A stretch of DNA of 64,000 nt from Paenibacillus pasadenensis DSM 19293 (GTDB lineage: Bacteria; Bacillota; Bacilli; Paenibacillales; Paenibacillaceae): positions 158,472 to 222,471 of the forward strand of contig NZ_KE383849.1 of assembly GCF_000422485.1 (NCBI RefSeq). Reading direction: 5' to 3'. Position 1 is the stretch's first letter. Each line of letters begins with the position of its first letter. Positions 60,646 to 64,000 of this stretch are shown here, in pieces. The position numbers and the translations under genes were made by a program. The notes under the pieces were generated by a model. That model ran no database searches, was not told where the DNA came from, and worked only from the letters and a program-made list of their open reading frames with translations.

Positions 60646-63600
60646 ATGCGATCCCAATCCAAGCCGTTGCCGTCCGCCAGCTGGCGGCTCGAGCGCGACG
60701 GACTTGCCTTCACCTTCCACCCGACCGGCGACCTGTATGAGGCGTCCGGCAGCGGCATGATGCTGAACCAGCTGCGCAGCCATCCGCTGGACGGCTCGCT
60801 CAACCAGCTGTACCTGCGCGTGCGCGGTCCCGAGGGCATGCGCGCCTATCCGCTGATCGGCATCCGCTCGGACAGCCGCGTCGGCCGCGGGAGCGACCGC
60901 ATCGTCTGGAGCGGCGAGGCCGACGGCGTCCGCTACGAGGCCGCTTTCCGGCTCGGCTCGGGCGGCGCCTGGTTCTGGCGCGTCCGGCTCGAGGCGGACG
61001 AGCGCGGACGCTCCGCCGACATCGTCTACGGCCAGGATATCGGCCTGGGCGCTCCGGGCGCCGTGCGCGGCAACGAAGCGTACAACGCTCATTACCTGGA
61101 CCATTCCGCCTATGAGGACGAGCAGCGCGGCTGGATCGTCTGCACCCGCCAGAACCAGCCGCAGGACGGGCGCTTCCCGTATGCGCAGCAAGGCTGCCTG
61201 ACCGGGGCGGTCTCGTTCGCGACCGACGGCTTCGCCTTTTTCGGCCGCTCGTTCAAGGAGACGCATCAGCCGGAGGCGCTGAAGCTGGACCGGCTGCCGG
61301 GCGAGGTGCTGCAGTATGAGTTCGCCTATACGGCGCTCCAGTCGCGCGAGGTCGATCCGGCCGACGGCGCGGAGATCGTATTTTACGGACTGTTCCGCGA
61401 CGATCATCCCGAGGCGGTCGAACGGGCCGAGTTCGGCGAGGAGATCGAGCGGGCATGGACGGAGCTTTGCCGAGAGGAAAATGAAGCCGTCCCGACGCAG
61501 CCGACGCCGCGCCGCGCGGACGATCTCGGCGAGCCGCTGCAGGCTCGCTCGCTGAGCGAGCAGGAAATCGCGGCGCTCTACCCCCTGCGGATCGAGGAGG
61601 AGCGGCGGGACGGGGAGCTGCATGCCTTCTTCACGCCGGAGTACGCCCATGTCGCGCTCAAGGCCAAGGAGCTGCTCCTCGAGCGGCCGCATGGCCATAT
61701 TCTGCTCAGCGGAGCGCCGGATATGCCCGGAGCGGAAGTGCTGGCCACGACCGCTTATATGTACGGCATCTTCCATTCGCAGCTCGTCGTCGGCAACACC
61801 AGCTTCAACAAGCTCATCGGCCATGCCCGCAGCGCGCTGAACGCGGCGCATGCGTCGGGCTTGCGCCTGTACGCCGAGCAGGACGGCCGGTTCCGCCTGC
61901 TGGCGATGCCGAGCCTGTTCGAGATGGGCTTCAACTACGCCCGCTGGGTGTATGCGCTGGACGGCGACACCGTCACGGTGACGAGCTGGACGTCCGCGGA
62001 CGCGCCCGAGGCGACGCTGGACATCGCGTCCGCCGCCGGCATTTCGCGGCGCTACCTGCTCACGGCGCAGATTACGATGGGCGAGCGGGAGCTGGAAGGC
62101 CCGTATCGGCTCGAGGCGCCGGCGGACGGCTCGCTGCGCTTCCGCGCGGCCGCCGGCTCGCCGATCGCCGGCGCCTACCCCGAGCTCGCGTACCGGCTGA
62201 CGGTCGCCGGCACGGGCTTCGAGCGCTTCGACGATCGCAGGCTCGTGCCGGATCTGGAGCCCGGCGTCTCGCCGCTGCTCGTCCTGCAGACGGAAGCGTC
62301 GGCGAGCTGGAGCGTGCGGATCGAGGGCCGGCTGGACGGGCTGCCGGCCGCGGCTGCGCCGGCGCCGGAGCTCCCGCAGTCGGCGGCGGCGTACCGCGCA
62401 GGCATGGCGGAGCTCATGCGCGGCTTCCGCCTCGAGCATCCCGGCGGCGATCCGTCGGTGCGGCGGCTTGATCTGCTGTCATGGTGGTATGTCCACAACA
62501 TGCGCGTGCATTTCCTCTCTCCGCACGGCCTCGAGCAGTACGGAGGCGCCGCCTGGGGCACGCGCGACGTCTGCCAGGGTCCGGCCGAGTTCTTCCTCGC
62601 GATGCAGCGCTGGGACGCGGTCCGCGGCATCCTGCGGACCGTGTACGAGCATCAATATGAGCAGAGCGGCGGCTGGCCGCAATGGTTCATGTTCGACCGC
62701 TACAGCCGCATCCAGCAGCACGAGAGCCACGGCGACATCGTCGTGTGGCCGCTCAAGCTGCTCGGCGATTATCTTTCCGCCACCGGCGATTACGGCCTGC
62801 TGGACGAGAAGCTTCCGTACACGGATGAGACGACGTTCGACTTTACGGCGGGGCGGCATCCGCTGCGGGAGCATGTCGAGCGGCAGCTCGCCCATATCCG
62901 CGACCGCTTCCTGCCCGGCACGATGCTGTCCGCCTACGGCGACGGCGACTGGGACGACACGCTGCAGCCGGCGCGTCCAGAGCTGCGCGCCTCGATGGCG
63001 AGCAGCTGGACGGTGGCGCTGACCTATCAGGCGATGCGGACGCTCGGCCGGGCGCTCGCCTCCGCGCCCGGGCACGCCTCCTGGTCGGAGGAGCTGCTCG
63101 CCCTGGCGGACGGCATCCGCCGCGACTTCGCCGCCTATATGGATCCGGACGGCGTCATTCCCGGCTTCCTCGATCTCGCCGACCCGGCCCGTCCGGCCAA
63201 GCTGCTCCATCCGGACGACGTCCGCACCGGCATCCGCTACCGCCTGCTGCCGATGACGCGCAGCATGATCGCGGAGCTGCTCACGCCCGAGCAGGCGGAG
63301 GCGCATCGGGAGCTCATCCGGCGCGAGCTCCGCTTCCCGGACGGCGTCCGCCTCATGAACCGTCCGGCCGCTTACGAGGGCGGAGTGAGCGTGCGCTTCA
63401 AGCGAGCCGAGCAGGCGGCCAACTTCGGCCGCGAGATTGGGCTGCAGTACGTGCATGCGCATATCCGCTACATCGAGGCGATGGCCAAGCTCGGCCAAAG
63501 CGAGGAAGCGTGGCATGCGCTGCAGGTCATCAGTCCGGTCGGCATCGAGGACGCGGTCCCGAACGCCGCTCCGCGCCAGAGCAACGCTTATTTCAGCAGC

Positions 63601-64000
63601 TCGGACGGCGCCTTCGCCAATCGCCGCGAGGCGGCGGCGCGGTTCGAGGAGCTGCGCAGCGGCGCGGCGCCCGTCAAGGGCGGCTGGCGCATCTACTCGA
63701 GCGGTCCAGGCATCTATCTCAACCAGCTCGTGTCCAGCGTGCTCGGCATCCGCGCGGCCGCCGGCCGGATCGTGCTCGACCCGGCGCTGCCCGCATCGCT
63801 CGACGGCCTCTCCGTCCGCTTCGAGCTCGCCGGCAGGCCGGTCCGCATCGTGTACCGCCTGAGCGGATCGCCGGTGTCGCGCATTTCCGTCAACGGCCGC
63901 GAGGCCGCCTTCGCCCGCCTGCCCCATCCGTACCGGAGCGGAGGCGCGGAGCTGTCTCTGGACGAGCTGGAGCCGCTCTGGAACGATGAATCCGGGGCGC
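60646..64000 (+). CDS. GH94 1,2-beta-oligoglucan phosphorylase-like enzyme (3' end cut by window)
   Basis: At least 1118 residues, open to the window edge. Phosphorolyses beta-1,2-glucooligosaccharides to alpha-glucose-1-phosphate. Closely resembles the Listeria 1,2-beta-oligoglucan phosphorylase: GLEQYGGAAWGTRDVCQGP, ESHGDIVVWPLKLLGDY, catalytic-acid region YGDGDWDDTLQPA (about 764-776), and ANFGREIGLQYVHAHIRYIEAM. No signal peptide, so cytoplasmic. RBS AAAAGGAGG. Length is already near that of the family, so little is missing. Divergent ABC transporter with a shared operator supports oligosaccharide import then phosphorolysis. Confidence 0.9.
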   Translation, partial: MRSQSKPLPSASWRLERDGLAFTFHPTGDLYEASGSGMMLNQLRSHPLDGSLNQLYLRVRGPEGMRAYPLIGIRSDSRVGRGSDRIVWSGEADGVRYEAAFRLGSGGAWFWRVRLEADERGRSADIVYGQDIGLGAPGAVRGNEAYNAHYLDHSAYEDEQRGWIVCTRQNQPQDGRFPYAQQGCLTGAVSFATDGFAFFGRSFKETHQPEALKLDRLPGEVLQYEFAYTALQSREVDPADGAEIVFYGLFRDDHPEAVERAEFGEEIERAWTELCREENEAVPTQPTPRRADDLGEPLQARSLSEQEIAALYPLRIEEERRDGELHAFFTPEYAHVALKAKELLLERPHGHILLSGAPDMPGAEVLATTAYMYGIFHSQLVVGNTSFNKLIGHARSALNAAHASGLRLYAEQDGRFRLLAMPSLFEMGFNYARWVYALDGDTVTVTSWTSADAPEATLDIASAAGISRRYLLTAQITMGERELEGPYRLEAPADGSLRFRAAAGSPIAGAYPELAYRLTVAGTGFERFDDRRLVPDLEPGVSPLLVLQTEASASWSVRIEGRLDGLPAAAAPAPELPQSAAAYRAGMAELMRGFRLEHPGGDPSVRRLDLLSWWYVHNMRVHFLSPHGLEQYGGAAWGTRDVCQGPAEFFLAMQRWDAVRGILRTVYEHQYEQSGGWPQWFMFDRYSRIQQHESHGDIVVWPLKLLGDYLSATGDYGLLDEKLPYTDETTFDFTAGRHPLREHVERQLAHIRDRFLPGTMLSAYGDGDWDDTLQPARPELRASMASSWTVALTYQAMRTLGRALASAPGHASWSEELLALADGIRRDFAAYMDPDGVIPGFLDLADPARPAKLLHPDDVRTGIRYRLLPMTRSMIAELLTPEQAEAHRELIRRELRFPDGVRLMNRPAAYEGGVSVRFKRAEQAANFGREIGLQYVHAHIRYIEAMAKLGQSEEAWHALQVISPVGIEDAVPNAAPRQSNAYFSSSDGAFANRREAAARFEELRSGAAPVKGGWRIYSSGPGIYLNQLVSSVLGIRAAAGRIVLDPALPASLDGLSVRFELAGRPVRIVYRLSGSPVSRISVNGREAAFARLPHPYRSGGAELSLDELEPLWNDESGA

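Noticed and set aside
60613-62439. 608-codon minus-strand open frame
   Set aside because: Shadow of the GH94 gene; no RBS or family similarity.

Overview
The window is GC-rich chromosomal DNA from an endospore-forming Firmicute, most likely Paenibacillus or a close relative. Supporting evidence: sporulation genes (spoVR, yhbH, a YjcZ-type peptide, a YheC/YheD ATP-grasp protein, a sporulenol-synthase-like cyclase), strong AGGAGG ribosome binding sites, an SLH-anchored amylopullulanase, YesM/YesN-type two-component genes and sugar ABC transporters without their own ATPase. I see no rRNA, tRNA, CRISPR array, prophage or insertion sequence.

Layout. 0.1-4 kb: heme oxygenase plus bacteriophytochrome with a degenerate GGDEF domain. 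4-10.6 kb: DUF423 protein, YhbH, a 33-residue YjcZ peptide, a class II terpene cyclase and a secreted serine hydrolase. 10.6-24.8 kb: a glycan-utilisation locus on the minus strand (binding protein, two permeases, GH43, second binding protein, histidine kinase, AraC-type regulator, GH2), then a mazEF pair on the plus strand and a second GH43. 25-35.5 kb: housekeeping and stress genes (alpha/beta hydrolase, YqkE, CatE-like dioxygenase, KimA potassium importer, GH105, a TetR/YhgE-like pair, Uma2, APH) plus an orphan promoter-terminator unit that may be a small RNA. 35.5-44.8 kb: spoVR with a clear sigma-E promoter, a beta-propeller protein with a histidine-rich tail and a Zur-like box, DinB, a three-gene overlapping operon (APH, membrane-anchored GNAT, small membrane protein), AzoR, a hydrolase, a double-MerR regulator and a DUF1801 pseudogene. 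44.9-52 kb: a 2339-residue two-catalytic-domain amylopullulanase behind MalR/CcpA-like operators. 52.7-57.2 kb: an adenylate-forming enzyme, SbnA and SbnB, divergent from a YheC/YheD ATP-grasp gene. 57.3-64 kb: an ABC transporter divergent from a GH94 phosphorylase closely resembling 1,2-beta-oligoglucan phosphorylase; that gene runs off the window end.

How the genes work together. Three carbohydrate modules dominate: a sensed and imported plant glycan (GH43/GH2/YesMN), starch or pullulan (cell-surface amylopullulanase) and beta-1,2-glucan (ABC plus GH94, with twin operators). The most unusual cluster is the compact 2,3-diaminopropionate module: SbnA/SbnB would make L-Dap, and the co-transcribed adenylate-forming enzyme plus the divergent ATP-grasp protein are candidates to use it, with no NRPS or siderophore synthetase in the window. 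Calls of family are from recognisable motifs; no database search was run.
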